A stretch of 64,000 nucleotides of DNA from Carallia brachiata (GCA_021464245.1 JADCRB010000068.1:1181427-1245426); one strand, 5' to 3'; positions 31,873 through 42,649 are shown, counted from the first letter of the stretch. Translations and numbers: made by a program. Notes: generated from the letters alone by a model not told the origin.

Positions 31873-32724
31873 ACAATTAAACTCAAAAATACAAAAATAA
31901 ATTACAAATAAAATTGTAAAGTAAAAGAAAATTTACGTGGGGTCGATCTCCGTAGATCCTCCGATTAGTGTTCCTTTTTTGACTCCGTCAAGGGCTGCAC
32001 GAGCTTGATCTTGACAGAAATAAATTCCACAGATTTTTCTTGAACTGGGTAGACTGAAACCGGATCTGATTTGGACGTTTTGACTACGGTTAAGAACCGC
32101 AGAGACCTGATCTGAGCCGATCTGGCTTAATTTCACCGAGGGTCGAAGAGACTTGTTCTCGGATGAGCTGCCTGGATTTTGCTGAGGGCCGTATGAGGCT
32201 TAATCCCAGCCGGATTTGTAGTAATTTGATATTTTTAACTCTATATTCTCAGAAATTCAGATCTAGAACGATCCAAGAATATAAATTTAAAAATAACTTT
32301 AGAAATGGAAACAGCAAATTTTTTGGGCTTTACCCCTGAAATATCTCTCAAAACGGAGTTAGGAGAGTATACTGCTAAGTAAAAGCACGTAAGAAAAGGA
32401 GAAATTTTCTTGAGAGATTTTCAAAATTTTCTTTTTTCTCAAATTCTCTGAATTTTTCTGTTTACAGATTTGCTGAATCTGTTTTGAACTGAGGGGCATG
32501 GGCCTATTTATAGGGTTTCCCCTCTCGTGTGAAAGCACGCGTGTGAAAGGCATAAGTCGACTTTTCCGTGTGAAAGGCATAAGTCGACTTTTCCGTGTGA
32601 AAGCACGCGTGAGAAAGGAATAAGTCGACTTTTCTGACTTTTCCGTGTGAAAGCATGCGTGAGAAAGGAATAAGTCGACTTTTCCGTGTGAAAGCACACA
32701 TGCGAAAGGAATAAGTCGACTATT

Positions 32725-32759
<35 letters not shown>

Positions 32760-32794
32760 CTTCTTCTTTTTTTTTTTTTTTTTTAATGTTTACA
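31873..32794 (-). repeat. Tat element LTR, copy B (3' LTR, truncated at the N)
   Basis: Matches LTR C from ACAATTAAACTC onward, including ATTGTAAAGT and CACCGAGGGTCG. It ends AATGTTTACA at 32794. Only the first about 27 bases (plus-strand sense) are missing. Confidence 0.88.
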
Positions 32795-33156
32795 AATGCC
32801 CCCACTTCAGGGGTCGGTAAGGAAGAACTTTGCAGACGTGATCCGCACCGAGTCTTGAAGTCCAGTTTGAAACTTGGAAACGTCCTGATGAACATTGAAT
32901 CTTGGAGTCTTCTATCTTTGACCATGCTTGCTGTTGTTGGATCACAATAGGAACCCGATACGATCTTGAGAAAGTTAGCACCCCAGCCAATATAAAAATT
33001 GATATTCTGGTTCCAGGTGCGTTCGAGCTTCCATAGCCCGCAAAGGATTTTTTATATCTCTTAAAGTTCCAGAGCTCTGGTGAGGATGATCCAGTAGGCA
33101 AAGAACTTCAACCTCCCCAAGAGAAAGGCTCAGGACCTTGGAACTTCAAGACCGGC

Positions 33157-33459
33157 TCACAGAGAGACTGACTGTAGTGATGATTTCCAAGTCTGCTTCG
33201 ACGTAAGGAGAGTAGTTGGAACTTCCCTGTACGTCGCTGCATCCAAAGAAAGATTAGGATAATTGCAGCTTCTCATCCCTCTGTGGTAGATGTGAACTAA
33301 GGAGAGTAGTTGGAACTCCATGACACCGATGGCGTTGGAGATTGAGTTTCGAGGGCTTTTAGGGATCCCTCGAAGAAGACTACTCCTTCTTTTCTTAGCT
33401 CGTGCGCCTCCAACTTCTTGATCGAAGAACTTCCTGAGACAAGTGTAGAGACTAGCCAT
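33157..33459 (-). CDS. Retroelement-borne small ORF (100 aa), copy 2
   Basis: Same 100-codon frame as at 30034-29732, starting MASLYTCLRKFF, with the same upstream ATATATATA (33514-33522). No recognised family. It is the last ORF before the polypurine tract and 3' LTR of the full element. Confidence 0.4.
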   Translation of the reverse strand: MASLYTCLRKFFDQEVGGARAKKRRSSLLRGIPKSPRNSISNAIGVMEFQLLSLVHIYHRGMRSCNYPNLSLDAATYREVPTTLLTSKQTWKSSLQSVSL

Positions 33460-33532
33460 TTTCTTTTGAGAAAGAAGAGCTGAGGGGTGAATATTACAAC
33501 TCGGGCATGCAGGATATATATACAAATAATAA

Positions 33533-33610
<78 letters not shown>

Positions 33611-33811
33611 AAAAGTCAAAAAAAGATGCAGAATCGGAGAGGGCCATCCACGTCCCTTTCCTGCATAAGAGACAAAAGAGGCAGCGGCTGACGCGTGTCA
33701 CGAAAGTCGTTACCGTGTGTGGCAGAAGTCGTTGCCGTGTGCTGCGGAAGTCGTTGCCGCGTGCTGCAGAAGTCGTTGCAGAAGTCGTTGCACCTTATCT
33801 TGTCGGCCGTC

Positions 33812-34429
33812 CTAGCGGGGCCCGAGGTGCAACTCCAAGTCAAGCTCGACCTCGTCTGGTGGGCCGATGATGTTGGCGTCGATGTCGCTTTCCGGCTGGT
33901 TGATGCTGCCGGAATATTCTGGAAAGAGAGGCAAAGTTTCGCCGGAATGACTCCTGTGTGCTAGAAAATGTCCTCCTAGACTTAAGTACCTAGAAGGGAT
34001 GAACCCTTGGCTGACTCCGTAAGACCACCAGGACCAGCGTGCATGCTCCCATGGGCTACGGCTTTGATGAACATACCGTGGAGAGACTATTGCGGTGGAA
34101 GAACTCGGACCTGCTTCATTTGACGGCGAAGTTGTACTGGTGGGATCTACCATCGGAACAGCAGACTGTTCTTTGGAAAAATCAGCTCTCAGTGCTGGTT
34201 TCTTCCTGCTTCTCCGATTCTGGAACCAATAAAACACATTTTTTCCTTCGATTGCCCCGAGTGGGCGCAATCGTGAGACAAGTTGGTAAATCTGAGATGC
34301 ATTAGGCATAATACCTCCATTGTTGTGGAAGACTTCCTCTAGAATTTGCAGTTGCGCCATGGTTGGTTGCCACCTTGTGCGGGGTGACCTTTCTTCTCCC
34401 TTGTCTTGAGGTTCTGCAACTGGTTTCAT
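33812..34429 (-). CDS. Retrotransposon-borne WUSCHEL-family (WOX) homeobox protein, copy 2
   Basis: A 205-residue intronless ORF, identical to copy 1 through the homeodomain, WUS-box and EAR motif. The visible differences are one substitution (FLAHRSHSG versus FLAERSHSG) and a two-codon shorter acidic stretch before IIGPPDEVE, an in-frame change. It lies about 560 bases downstream of the integrase stop in the full-length element. Its own TATA is at 34517-34524. The reverse-strand frame at 34039-34305 is a shadow. Confidence 0.88.
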   Translation of the reverse strand: MKPVAEPQDKGEERSPRTRWQPTMAQLQILEEVFHNNGGIMPNASQIYQLVSRLRPLGAIEGKNVFYWFQNRRSRKKPALRADFSKEQSAVPMVDPTSTTSPSNEAGPSSSTAIVSPRYVHQSRSPWEHARWSWWSYGVSQGFIPSRYLSLGGHFLAHRSHSGETLPLFPEYSGSINQPESDIDANIIGPPDEVELDLELHLGPR

Positions 34430-34817
34430 CTTTCTTGTGGTAGAGGAGCAAAGGTTTGGTGTGTGGTGAAGATCGATTGAGACTGATGCTGAGTTTCAGA
34501 CTCAAACCCTCCGTCGCTTTTATATTTTTGGGCCGTTCACAGTTTATACTCATGCGGGCCAGGAGTTGGATTGGATTTTGAACCTGGTTTCTGGACTGTG
34601 TTTAGAACTTGGAATTTTTTGGGTTTTGGGCTTTGAATTGAATTTGGGTTGATTTGGATTTGGGTTTTTGGATCGAATGTTTGGGTTTGGACTTTTGGAT
34701 TTGGATTGAGTGTTTGGGTTTTGGACTTAGTTTTGTGTTTTCTGAATTGGGCTCAAGTGTTTGGGTTTGGATTTTTGGGTTTGGATTTTCGCTTGGACTT
34801 TCAGATCGGGACTTCCG

Positions 34818-34819
<2 letters not shown>

Positions 34820-34868
<49 letters not shown>

Positions 34869-34875
34869 ATTTTTT

Positions 34876-34921
<46 letters not shown>

Positions 34922-34982
34922 ATTTTTTTTTCTTCTTTTTTTTTTTTTTTGATTTTTTTTTTTTTTTGATTTTTTTTTTTTT
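34820..34982 (-). repeat. A-tract between integrase end and WOX promoter, copy 2
   Basis: About 160 bases of T on the plus strand with a few GA and C interruptions. Next to it, about 34600-34815, is an imperfect repeat of TTTGGGTTTGGATTTGG units (CCAAACCCAAA in element orientation). Confidence 0.85.
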
Positions 34983-34991
34983 CAAACATAT

Positions 34992-36290
34992 TTACACATA
35001 ATATTGTTTCAGAAATTTACCATTGATTGGGCCGATTCGGACGCCTTCTTGGTCTGACAGCATGTAAGCGTTGTGAGTGTAGGCCTCCTGCACTAAGTAT
35101 GGCCCGTCCCATTTGGAAGTAAGCTTGTCACCAGGCCGATGCTTCATGTTGATGGGCCGTCGCACTGCAAGAACAAGATCCCAACTTGAAAAGATCGAGC
35201 GGACCCTGCGGTTGAACGTGTTGGTGAGCCGGGCTTGGTAGCACTCAAGTTGCTGTTGTGCTTCGAGCCTCCTTTCATCGAGAGCTTCTAACTCATCCAG
35301 ACGTAGGCGAGCATTCTCCTCCTGTGTGAGTCCTTCCAGAACAGCCATGCGCAGGGATGGAATCTGTGTTTCCAACGGCAGTATTGCTTCGACACCGTAG
35401 ACAAGTGAGTATGGCGTCGCCTGTGTTGGAGTCCGGTAAGTTGTACGATACGCCCATAATGCCTCCGGAATTCTGTCATGCCAATCTCTTTTGGATTTAG
35501 AGACTACCTTTCGCAACAGGTTGCATAAGGTCTTGTTGAATGCTTCAGCCAAGCCATTTGCTGGGGCATTGTACATGGATGACTTGTACTGCTTGAACTT
35601 GAATTTCTCGCAGAGCTTGTCAATTAAGCTGTTATAGAACTGCTTACCATTATCAGTGATGATGAATCGAGGGACTCCATAGCGATAGATCAGCTGAGTC
35701 CGGATGAAATTGGCAACATGCTCCTTCTTTACCTCTCTAAGTGGAATGGCTTCAGCCCATTTTGAGAAGTAATCGGTTGCTGCGAGGATGTACAGGTGAC
35801 CTAGGGATGACTTTGGCAAGGGCCCCACTAAGTCGAGACCCCAAGCTTCAAAGGGCCAGGATGAGACAGTTGGATGCAGTGGCTCCGGTGGTTGATGTAT
35901 GTAATTCGCATGAAATTGACAAGCTTGACAGGTTTTAGCAAACTCAATTGAATCACGTACCATAGTTGGCCAGTAGTATCCCATCCTTCTGAGTTGGAAG
36001 TGCAACTTAGGCCCTGATTGATGTCCGCCACAAACACCAGAATGTGCTTCAGTGAGAGCCTGTTTTGCCTCTTCATTGGCTAGGCAGCGAAGTAGAACTC
36101 CATCAAAAGACCTTCGATACAGAGCATCCTTGAGATATATGAAGCGGGGAGCTCGTCGTTGAATTTCTGTCTTATGACGACGATCTTCGGGCAGCTTCCC
36201 GTGTTGTAGGTAGTCAATGATTGGTTGACGCCAGTCCTCGTCCTCCGCGAGACGTACAGATACAGTTGGCTGCTGTAGTTTCTTCATCAT
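34992..36290 (-). CDS. Tat element integrase
   Basis: An uninterrupted 432-codon frame inserting element cDNA into host DNA. The zinc-binding HHCC domain is visible (HSGVCGGH, then CQACQFH). The catalytic triad is in GLDLVGP, ITDNGKQF and NGLAEAFNKTL. A C-terminal region with SKWDGPYLV follows and the frame stops shortly before the A-tract. This is the best preserved pol segment, so the element is young. It immediately precedes the A-tract and the WOX module. Confidence 0.92.
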   Translation of the reverse strand: MMKKLQQPTVSVRLAEDEDWRQPIIDYLQHGKLPEDRRHKTEIQRRAPRFIYLKDALYRRSFDGVLLRCLANEEAKQALTEAHSGVCGGHQSGPKLHFQLRRMGYYWPTMVRDSIEFAKTCQACQFHANYIHQPPEPLHPTVSSWPFEAWGLDLVGPLPKSSLGHLYILAATDYFSKWAEAIPLREVKKEHVANFIRTQLIYRYGVPRFIITDNGKQFYNSLIDKLCEKFKFKQYKSSMYNAPANGLAEAFNKTLCNLLRKVVSKSKRDWHDRIPEALWAYRTTYRTPTQATPYSLVYGVEAILPLETQIPSLRMAVLEGLTQEENARLRLDELEALDERRLEAQQQLECYQARLTNTFNRRVRSIFSSWDLVLAVRRPINMKHRPGDKLTSKWDGPYLVQEAYTHNAYMLSDQEGVRIGPINGKFLKQYYV

Positions 36291-36442
36291 CCTTTTGTGG
36301 CACTATCCATTTCTGGCATACGGCAACAACTGTAGCCTGGATTTCTGACTTTGCAAGAAAGTGGCCAGGTTAGCCAACGCGTCTGCCTGAGTGTTTTCTC
36401 GTCGAGGCACATGCTCCAAGGTGATGCTTTCAAATTCATCCA

Positions 36443-36868
36443 TTAGCTGTCGAGCAGTTGATGGTAAGGTGCAAGGTCCTCTTTCTTCACATCATACAAT
36501 CCTGTAAGTTGGTTGATGACGAGCTGGGAATCTCCATGGACTTCTATAGTTGGAATCTTCATATCGACAGCCATTTGAAGACCAATGATCAAAGCCTGGT
36601 ATTCAGCAACATTATTTGAACATAACTCACCGAGTATGATAGCATATGGTAGTATTTGTCGCTGAGGAGTGACAAACACTATACCGGCACCAGCACCATC
36701 ACGCCTTGCTGCACCATCAAAGAACATCGTCCATGGTGGCAGTGTCTCAATGTAAAAGACCTCTTCATCTGGAAGATCATCTGTGAACTCCCAATCGGAT
36801 GGGATAGGGTGATCTGCAAGGAAGTCTGCTAGAGCTTGTCCTTTGACTGCTTTTTGAGGCATAGACAA
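36443..36868 (-). CDS. Second (archaeal-type) RNase H domain of the Tat element
   Basis: Reads TMFFDGAARRDGAGAG, SNNVAEYQALIIGLQMA and VHGDSQLVINQL: the D-E-D residues of the aRNH domain that Tat elements carry between the RT-linked RNase H and integrase. A stop and frame change separate it from both neighbours in this assembly. Confidence 0.88.
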   Translation of the reverse strand: MSMPQKAVKGQALADFLADHPIPSDWEFTDDLPDEEVFYIETLPPWTMFFDGAARRDGAGAGIVFVTPQRQILPYAIILGELCSNNVAEYQALIIGLQMAVDMKIPTIEVHGDSQLVINQLTGLYDVKKEDLAPYHQLLDS

Positions 36869-36924
36869 TGTCGTAGCTTTGTAGGATTACTGCCCACTTG
36901 GCAAGTCGTCCTGACAAGATTGGT

Positions 36925-37170
36925 CTAGATAAGATATTTGACAGGATCAGCTCTGGCAATGAGACGTACCGTGTGAGCCTGCATGTAGTGCCTCAGCTTG
37001 TCAATGGCAAAGAACAGTGCTAGACATGTCTTTTCAATGGGCGAATAACTCAGTTCCGGACCGTTTAGTGTTCTGCTCAAGTAATACAGGGCAACTTCCT
37101 TTCCCTGCTCGTTTTCCTGTGCAAGCAAGGCTCCCAAAGATCTTTCCTGCGCTGCAATGTAGAGAATCAA
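36925..37170 (-). CDS. RT-linked RNase H domain fragment of the Tat element
   Basis: Reads LGALLAQENEQGKEVALYYL, SRTLNGPELSYSPIEKTCLA and FAIDKLRHYM, the standard connection/RNase H segment of Ty3/gypsy pol. It overlaps the end of the RT frame in another phase, so there is a frame break near 37170. Confidence 0.85.
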   Translation of the reverse strand: MILYIAAQERSLGALLAQENEQGKEVALYYLSRTLNGPELSYSPIEKTCLALFFAIDKLRHYMQAHTVRLIARADPVKYLI

Positions 37171-37997
37171 CGACTTTCCTTGAATTGGAGCTCCCAGGAC
37201 GGTGGATTGGAAAGGTACTTCTTTATGCTCTCAAAGGCTTTGCTGCAAGCTTCGTCCCACTCGAAGTTGACATCCTTCTTCATCAACCGATGGAAAGGTT
37301 GACATCTACCAGCTAAATTGGAGATGAAACGGCGAATGTAAGCCAGCTTTCCTTGTAGACTTCGCAGCTCGTGCAGGTTTTTAGGTTCAGGCATCTTTTG
37401 AATTGCCTCAACCTTTGACTGATCAACTTCGATTCCACGATGGCGCACCACGAACCCAAGAAACTTTCCTGATGTGACACCGAATGCGCACTTGAGAGGG
37501 TTCATTTTGAGCTGATGCCTCCGAAGTCTTTCGAACACTGTCTTGAGATCCTCGAGGTGGTCTTTGCGCTTCTTAGTCTTTACAACTAAGTCATCAACAT
37601 AACATTCTACAATCTTGTGCAGCATGTCATCAAAAATTTTTTGCATAGCACGTTGATAAGTGGCGCCAGCATTTTTAATCCAAACGGCATAACTTTAGCA
37701 GTATATACCTTTTGGGGTGCGGAATGCTGTCAACTCCTCGTCTTCTGGTGCCATTCTGATTTGGTTATAGCCTGAAGAACCATCCATGAAAGACAATGCT
37801 TCGTGACCCGTTGTTGCATCGACTGTGATCTCCGTTATGGGCAACGGAAAGTCATCTTTCGGGCAGGCCTTGTTAAGATCTCGAAAATCAACACATACCC
37901 TCAACTGTCCATTCTTCTTTCTTACCGGGACAATGTTGGCAATCCACGTTGGGTAGGTGACCTCTCGGATGAAGCCGGCATTGATCAGCTTGTTCAC
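37167..37997 (-). CDS. Reverse transcriptase of the Tat element (frame-broken)
   Basis: The first half (37997-37695) carries RVCVDFRDLNKACPKDDFPL and FMDGSSGYNQIRMAPED. The second half (37646-37167) carries the catalytic ECYVDDLVVKTKKR and GKFLGFVVRHRGIEV. Small deletions around 37660-37700 shift the frame between the halves, so the enzyme is not continuous as assembled. Confidence 0.88.
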
Positions 37998-38928
37998 CTC
38001 CTCCTCGATTTGTGGAATGAGTTCCGGGCGGAACCGTCGTTGTGGCTGCTTGACAGAACGGACACCTTCTTTACTGCTAGACGATGCACCGCAATTTTTG
38101 GGTCAAGTCCAGGCATTTCTTTGTAACTCCATGCGAACACGTCCCTGTATTGACTTAATACCTGAACATATTCTGCTCTTCTTCACGTAAGTAAAGCACT
38201 TACAAATGTAGGTCGAGGATCTTCCGGAGAGCCAAGATTGACCTCCTTGAGTTCATCAACAGTTGCTTGGCCACCGTCTTCAAGTTCCGGGGGAGCCTCC
38301 TTCACTTCACCATCTGATGAGTCGGAATCAGCCTCCTCGCTAATTGTGACATGAAATGCAGAACCTCTGACTTCACCTTCTTTGTTTGACTGGATAAGCC
38401 TGTCTTGTTTGGTGGTGGTGGTGATGGCACGTGCATCAGCTGCTTCGGCTTCGGCTCTTTAGCGTGATCCGCACAGGTGACTTCTCCTGATAGCCTAAGC
38501 CAGGTCGGGACTGTGATGTTTGAGAAGCGGCGCCATGTGTGGACGGCAGCGTACCCATTGTGCTCGGGTTTGAAAAGTCATAGCCCGCCTTTGCCAAAAG
38601 CTTGTATGCATTAGGATCAAATCCTTCATGTGTTCTTCTTTCTGGAAGTGAGCCGCCTTCGACTGCCCCCGTGTGGTTTGACGAAGCCTTTTAATGGTTT
38701 TGAAGATAAAACCGGCTCAATCTTTGGTATCGGCAGAGTGTAAGTCTCCTTCAGGTTGTGCAGCTCCTTTGTTTGGGTTGGCTATGACCTTGCTCCTGTT
38801 TAAGATCAATAATAAGAGAAAGGGGGTTGACCTTCTGAGCGTCGTGACTAGGCACATAGCGTAGGACTGGAGTGGAGCTTGAAGATGCAACATCCTTCGA
38901 ACGAAGTTCAGCAGGCTGTGGCAGCTTT

Positions 38929-39444
38929 TCATTTGTTGGAGCCTGGGGTTGGGCATTGGCAGGTTCTTCGACAGCTTTTCCCTTTTTGTGGATGCCCCCA
39001 GTCCAAGTAGCTTTTGATGGAATGATCTCCGGATTGTCTGTGTCGGTAGAAGACTGCATCCGCCAAATGTGATTCAGCATCATCGAACGGCTTTAAGTCA
39101 GCATTGACCTTTTGAACGCCACCATTGTAGTACTTGAAGCACTGATGCAGGCTTGAGAGCACAACTCCATTTCCATGAATCCATGGTCGTCCTAGCAACA
39201 TCTTATATGTGGTACGTGCATCAATCACGTGAAATAGAGTGCTAGAAGTGAGATTACCGATAGTTAGCTCCAAGCGAATCATCCCAATTGCTTTCTGTCC
39301 TCCTTGATTAAAGCCATGAATCATCAAGCGGCTGTCTGATAATTCATCAATGCCGATGCCGAGCTCCTTTATGGTGGATTTTGGGATAATATTGACTGCT
39401 GAGCCATCGTCGATCAGAATACGTCGGACCTTCTGTTCTCTCAC
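38929..39444 (-). CDS. Aspartic protease region of the Tat element
   Basis: Reads RRILIDDGSAVNIIPKST with the D-D-G-S-A active site typical of Tat proteases, then LGRPWIHGNGVV. The 38200-38900 stretch between protease and RT is low-complexity, frame-broken linker. Confidence 0.82.
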   Translation of the reverse strand: MREQKVRRILIDDGSAVNIIPKSTIKELGIGIDELSDSRLMIHGFNQGGQKAIGMIRLELTIGNLTSSTLFHVIDARTTYKMLLGRPWIHGNGVVLSSLHQCFKYYNGGVQKVNADLKPFDDAESHLADAVFYRHRQSGDHSIKSYLDWGHPQKGKSCRRTCQCPTPGSNK

Positions 39445-39747
39445 ATAGCCTGATACATAAAGCGGCCGATTGTGGGGTTTGGACCCCAGCAGGAGATCCT
39501 CATCTGAAAATGAGATAGCAGAGTAACATCCGACGTGATTTTGGGCCGTCTGTTGCTCCGCTGAGTTAGAATCATTTGATGGGTGATTCAGCTGAGGTCT
39601 GGAGAGTATTGCTGACTTGATTTTGCCACACTTCTGTTGATTGCAAAGCTATAAACAGCTGAGGGTTAGCGAGAAGGGTTTGGAGAGCTTCATATACCTT
39701 CTCCGTTGTCGACTTTTTGTTGTCGAGCGGCTCCTCCTTACGATGTG

Positions 39748-40153
39748 TCACCTCTTCTGATGGTTTTGAAGTGATGGTGGTTGGTTTGCCGAGGTTATGC
39801 CTTCCTGGTCCAGAATGATTTTATTCTGGCTTTTGAGCTTCATGATTAGCTCCTTCAGGACGAAACACTTCTCGGTTGGATGACTTACTATCCGGTGATA
39901 TTTGCAGAATCTCGGATCGCTGACTCGATCCTTTTCATTCGGCCGCTTGCACTCTGGGAGTTCGATCAGCTTCGCCTCCAAGTTGTTCAAGAATGTCGGG
40001 GACGTCTGAGTCAGGGAATGGATACTGCTTTTGCTCCAACTCTCGCACTGTCACCTTCCGCTTTTCCTGTTGTTTTGGCTGAGTTATTTGGGTCGGAGGA
40101 TTTACCTTACCTTTGGCGCCCACTTTTACTGGTGCGGCTTCAACAGTCATCAC
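39748..40153 (-). CDS. C-terminal gag region of the Tat element
   Basis: Two overlapping frames. One has KQYPFPDSDVPDILEQL. The other has DPRFCKYHRIVSHPTEKCFV, a conserved Cys-His segment in Tat gag proteins. Frame breaks separate it from the main gag frame. Confidence 0.7.
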
Positions 40154-41455
40154 TTCTTTCCTTTTCCGGAGCTGTTGGGTTTCTTAATCTCCCTTCTGCC
40201 CCCTTGCTGGTCCAACTGGATGGGAACCGTGCCTCCGGAAGTCTGGATGCTTATCTCCATATCATGTGCGCGGGTCGCCAATTCTTCGAAAGTTCGGGGT
40301 TTGACACCCTGCAGGATGTATAACAGCTCCCAATGCATTCCCTGGATGCACATCTCCACGGCAGAAGTCTCCGTCAGGCGATCTTTGCAGTCCAAGCTGA
40401 GGGCACGCCATCTGTTGATGTATTCGACAACGGGCTCTCCTTTTCTTTGTTTGGTGCTGGTAAGCTCCATCATACTTACCGTCCTTCGAGTGCTGAAAAA
40501 TCTGTTGAGGAACTCTCGTTGTAGCTGTTCCCAACTGTCGATCGATTCTGGTTCAAGATTTATGAACCAGGTGAAAGCGGTCTCCCTGAGTGAACGAACA
40601 AACTGCTTCACCAAGAGATCTCCGTAAGTCCCTGCGTTGTTGCAGGTTTCAACGAAGTGGGCGATGTGCTGTTTGGGATCGCCTCGTCCGTCGAATTGTT
40701 GAAATTTGGGCGGCTGGTAGCCCAAGGGCATGTTGAGACTTTCGATCCGTCTGGTGTACGGTTTGACGTACATCTGTGATCCTTGGAAGGATGTAGCTTG
40801 TTGCAGTCGGATCGTATTGGCTATCATTTCCTGCAATTGTTGAACAGATAGCGAAGCTACAGAATTTGAGGGTGGCAGCTGTGTAGAACTACCTGGTCGC
40901 TTTTCTGCAGGGAAGACGTCGGCTGGTGTGGCTTCTGGAGTGAAACCGGGTGGATATGGTTGCTCCTGCGCGGATCGGGATCAATTGGATCGGGGTTTTC
41001 CTTTGAGAGCGGCGATCTGTTGATCTTTTTCCTCCACGACTCTGATCAGCTGCAAAATTTTGTTCTCCAATTCTGAAATTCTTTCTTCTCTGTTGGTTGT
41101 GTTGGTCATCATGACGGCAACAGATGAGGCTCCGGAAAGACTGGGGGAGAAAACTCTTCTGATTCTTCTGTGTGGATCGAATGAGTTGGATTTGTTGAGC
41201 AGGCTTCGTCGTGTTGCCCCCGACTTCGATCGGGGTGGGTGATCGACTCCTCCATGCGGCAAGAGAGTCAGGGGAGAGATCCTGTTGTGCGAGCTGTGGA
41301 CTCTCCATTTCGATATTTTTTTGGGTTTGGACGGCAAGAAATTGTGTCCGTCCCCGGGTTTCTGGACCTGCGTACCCAGGTAGGGTAGTTGATGCAGGCA
41401 ATGGAGCCGTTGCCTTCTTTTTTGTGGCAGCAGTTGTACTCCTTTTCGGTGCCAT
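40150..41455 (-). CDS. Gag of the Tat element (several frame breaks)
   Basis: Starts MAPKRSTTAATKKKA at 41455, shortly after an A-rich leader. A coiled-coil-like piece (ERISELENKILQLIRVVEEK) is in another frame at about 41050. The retrotransposon gag core (40836-40150) reads PPKFQQFDGRGDPKQHIAHF, LRETAFTWFINLEPESIDSW and EFLNRFFSTRR. Indels near 41150 and 40890 break the frame. Confidence 0.8.
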
Positions 41456-41469
41456 TTGATGTGCTGAAC

Positions 41470-41475
41470 ACCTGT

Positions 41476-41517
<42 letters not shown>

Positions 41518-41568
41518 TTACTTTTTTTTTTTTTTTTTTTTTTCTTTTTTTTTTTTCTTTTTTCTTTT

Positions 41569-41628
<60 letters not shown>

Positions 41629-41660
41629 CTCTCGGCTTTTTCTTTTTTTTTTTTTTTTTT
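41470..41660 (-). repeat. A-tract in the 5' leader of the Tat element
   Basis: About 180 bases of T on the plus strand with scattered C, between the primer-binding site and the gag ATG. Source of a false Phe/Lys frame. Confidence 0.85.
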
Positions 41661-41687
41661 AAGGAACAAGAGATGGGAGGTGAAGTT

Positions 41688-41705
41688 GTCCCACCGAGCG
41701 TGCCA
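41688..41705 (-). other. tRNA primer-binding site of the Tat element
   Basis: Minus strand TGGCACGCTCGGTGGGAC starts seven bases after the 5' LTR end (...CGCTTTACA). This TGGCACG..CGGTGGGAC form is typical of plant Tat elements; I do not assign the tRNA. Confidence 0.6.
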
Positions 41706-41711
41706 AAAATT

Positions 41712-42585
41712 TGTAAAGCGTAAATTTCGAGCCTAAAACAATTAAACTCGAAAATACAAAAATAAATTACAAATAAAATTGTAAAGTAAAAGAAAATTTA
41801 CGTGGGGTCGATCTCCGTAGATCCTCCGATTAGTGTTCCTTTTTTGACTCCGTCAAGGGCTGCACGAGCTTGATCTGACAGAAATAATTTCCACGCTTTT
41901 TCTTGAACTGGGTAGACTGAAACCGGATCTGATTTGGACGTTTTGACTACGGTTAAGAACCGCAGAGACCTGATCTGAGCCGATCTGGCTTAATTTCACC
42001 GAGGGTCGAAGAGACTTGTTCTCGGATGAGCTGCCTGGATTTTGCTGAGGGCCGTATGAGGCTTAATCCCAGCCGGATTTGTAGTAATTTGATATTTTTA
42101 ACTCTATATTCTCAGAAATTCAGATCTAGAAATCCAAGAATATAAATTTAAAAATAACTTTAGAAATGGAAACAGCAAATTTTTTGGGCTTACCCCTGAA
42201 ATATCTCTCAAAACGGAGTTAGGAGAGTATACTGCTAAGTAAAAGCACGTAAGAAAAGGAGAAATTTTCTTGAGAGATTTTCAAAATTTTCTTTTTCTCT
42301 CAAATTCTCTGAATTTTTCTGTTTACAGATTTGCTGAATGTGTTTTGAACTGAGGGGCATGGGCCTATTTATAGGGTTTCCCCTCTCGTGTGAAAGCACG
42401 CGTGTGAAAGGCATAAGTCGACTTTTCCGTGTGAAAGGCATAAGTCGACTTTTCCGTGTGAAAGCACGCGTGAGAAAGGAATAAGTCGACTTTTCTGACT
42501 TTTCCGTGTGAAAGCATGCGTGAGAAAGGAATAAGTCGACTTTTCCGTGTGAAAGCACACATGCGAAAGGAATAAGTCGACTATT

Positions 42586-42618
<33 letters not shown>

Positions 42619-42649
42619 CCTTTTTTTTTTTTTTTTTTTAATGTTTACA
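41712..42649 (-). repeat. Tat element LTR, copy C (5' LTR)
   Basis: Ends TGTAAAGCG and AATGTTTACA. It has the same TATA (42365-42374) and subrepeats as the other copies. The right flank pentamer AAGCT lacks a partner at LTR A (AATAT); the partner at LTR B is lost in the N. Confidence 0.9.

Larger units (their letters stand above)
31873..42649 (-). mobile_element. Full-length Tat-lineage Ty3/gypsy LTR retrotransposon carrying a WOX gene
   Basis: Order on the minus strand: 5' LTR (42649-41712), primer-binding site, A-rich leader, gag, protease, RT, RNase H, a second RNase H, integrase, A-tract, WOX ORF, small ORF, polypurine tract, 3' LTR (32794-31873, lacking its last about 27 bases at the N). 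The second, archaeal-type RNase H between RT/RNase H and integrase is the hallmark of the Tat clade. LTRs B and C share variants absent from LTR A, so they are the pair of one insertion. Several frame breaks in gag and RT make it non-autonomous as assembled. Confidence 0.9.
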
